64,000 nucleotides of DNA from Carnegiea gigantea. Its lineage: Eukaryota > Streptophyta > Magnoliopsida > Caryophyllales > Cactaceae. Made by a program: the position numbers and the translations under genes. Location: assembly GCA_029747015.1 (NCBI GenBank), contig JAKOGI010000001.1:2189001-2253000 (forward strand). The letters are read 5' to 3'. Shown piece after piece: positions 62,353 through 64,000 of this stretch. Each line of letters starts with the position of its first letter. The first letter of the stretch is position 1. The notes under the pieces are model-generated. The model worked only from the letters and a program-made list of their open reading frames with translations. It did not search any database and was not told the origin of the DNA.

Positions 62353-64000
62353 TTAGTGTTAGAAATTAAGTAGAATCATATGTATGAACTTGGATTTCAG
62401 GGAGGTAGGGGAAGTGCAGCTCAATTCAAAGCCCGTGAAATCTAAAGCCTCCTTCCCGTCACCTAAATTTCTTCACGAAATTTCTTTTCAAAAAAAAAAC
62501 TCAAATTAGGTGGAAACAATTATTATTGAGATACAAAAAAAATATAGCTCCCCCAATTAAACCTGCTATCATATTGTGTGTCTATTTTTATTATCTTCAT
62601 TTAAAATTTTATTTAAAGATCATAAATATGAGATAATTCAAGACAATCCGTATAGATTGTGATTGAAATTTTGGTTATGATAGCAACAAATCCAAATGGC
62701 TGACGTACGTACCATCCGAACTACTACTTGTTTGGATTTATACCACATTCTTTTTTTTTTCTTTTTTTTTTTTTGGTTGATAGTTTGGTTTGATCTTAGC
62801 CAATGAATCCTCATTCCTTACTTGTGTATTGTATTTACCATTAAATTGAGAGAGGGGATAAGGGGCCCCACAAGAAAGAGGTCCCAAGAAAGATCTAATC
62901 AATCAAAGCGCATTGAGCATAAAAGACAAAATACGACGCGTGTTAACAGTGCATTTGGCTTTCCCAACTTTCAAAAAGGTGGGACTCACACAAGCCCCCA
63001 GCCCCACCGCTCGCCCTTTCTTTTCTTTTGTTTTATTTTATTTTGTTTTCTTTTGTTGAATGTTGATCGGCGTCTTAAGTTGTTTGGTGGCCCCGCCTTC
63101 CCCCCTGTCCATCCCACGTTAAATTTAAATGACCAAATATAAAAACAAAAACAGCACATATAAATATATAATTAATAAATGAACATAGAAAAAAGAATGT
63201 ATTTTGAATTTGGGAGTTCGAACTTGCGATTGTGGTGGGATAAGCGTGGCACTCACGTGTACCCTATATGTTATCGTATTGAGTCCAGTGTCAAATTCAG
63301 GTGTGAACTCTTAATTTGGTTGTATTTTGGGGTGTCGTGGATGTGTTTGAGATTTGAAATTCTACCATATATAATGTTTCTAAAATAGAAATTGATTTAA
63401 AAAACAAAGAAATAAATAACGCCTTTTGAGTATAGATGGTAAAGTTTTCGTCTTATGCGTACTTATTATATGCGTTTAACAACTTTCAATACAATTTAGC
63501 ACAATTTAGTGCAATTTAGTATTGGTAAGTACTTATTAAACGTATTTAGTTATATATATTTTCTTCAACTATTCAGCATGATTTAGTATAATTTTATATA
63601 TTTAAGTAATAAGTACCGATAAACTTATGAAAAGAATATGCTCTATGTAGGAAATATTTGTTTTTAACTAAAGTTAATTTTAATAATTATAGGTTTTGAT
63701 TGCAATAAATAAAAAAGACCTATATAGTTTTCCAATGGATTGGAATAGCCTCTCAAACTAAAGTCCGAAAAATAAATAGTTGTTGCAAAATAAAGTACGC
63801 GATATTTGACTATTTCATACTATGGCTTCATTTTCAAGGAGTTCCATCTTCTTTAATGCTCAAAGACCACGGTAGAGAACGAAATAAGGTTTTTTGAATA
63901 GATGGTAGAGCTGTATAATTATCTTATCTATGAAATGTTTTGTTTAAATAAAATATTTCTCCATAAATTGTAATAAGTATAAGTTTTCTCGCAATAACTA

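Larger units (their letters stand above)
58821..64000. other. Gene-poor right flank
   Basis: AT-rich DNA without a supported gene. It holds an RNase H-like remnant (60150-60497), a long (TA)n tract, and a MITE at 62169-62352. A GTGGGGCC (TCP-like) motif at 62864-62871 on the minus strand and a GC-richer stretch at 62860-63010 might belong to the promoter of a gene beyond the right edge; this is speculative. Confidence 0.55.

Noticed and set aside
63179..63388. Plus-strand ORF of 69 codons with a gttcgaac motif
   Set aside because: Resembles dispersed non-coding repeat sequence; no domain and no promoter or splice evidence.

Overview
This window is nuclear DNA of a flowering plant, most likely a eudicot. 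The host genes have many short exons with GT-AG (and two GC-AG) introns. The spaces between and inside them hold plant-type LINEs, hAT elements, a Ty1/copia retrotransposon, MITEs and AT-rich or microsatellite DNA. The species cannot be named from sequence alone.

Layout. Bases 1-5640 hold the 5' half of a nodulin homeobox gene (NDX) on the minus strand, cut by the left edge; six coding exons encode the first 242 residues. A 3.2 kb spacer with a small hAT-type MITE follows. From 36133 down to 8806 runs a complete minus-strand BSL1 gene (Kelch-repeat Ser/Thr phosphatase, BSU1 family): 21 exons join in frame to 885 codons. Its introns have been invaded by an RTE-clade LINE remnant, a 5'-truncated L1, a nonautonomous hAT-like element, and a full-length L1 (23175-33357) that itself carries a 4.06 kb hAT (25291-29348). 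NDX and BSL1 are, to my knowledge, also neighbours in Arabidopsis.

Bases 36500-42300 are AT-rich intergenic DNA with several MITEs. A complete plus-strand RPH1 homologue (chloroplast membrane protein, 240 aa) lies at 42721-45365. It converges on a complete minus-strand Tas-like aldo/keto reductase (359 aa, 11 exons, 51874-46514), whose introns hold a 436 bp nonautonomous relative of the hAT in BSL1 and another MITE. A tRNA-Ala-like sequence sits just upstream of the reductase. A Ty1/copia element with near-identical LTRs but broken coding sequence (53591-58677) is inserted in a MITE. The remainder to 64000 is gene-poor, with an RNase H-like remnant, another MITE copy and a long (TA)n tract.

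The four host genes are not an operon-like unit. NDX is a chromatin/RNA-level regulator, BSL1 a brassinosteroid and defence-related phosphatase, RPH1 a chloroplast protein tied to oomycete resistance, and the reductase a soluble NADPH enzyme. The main novelty is the transposon stratigraphy: insertion borders, target-site duplications and nesting order can be read directly. No unknown multi-gene system was found.
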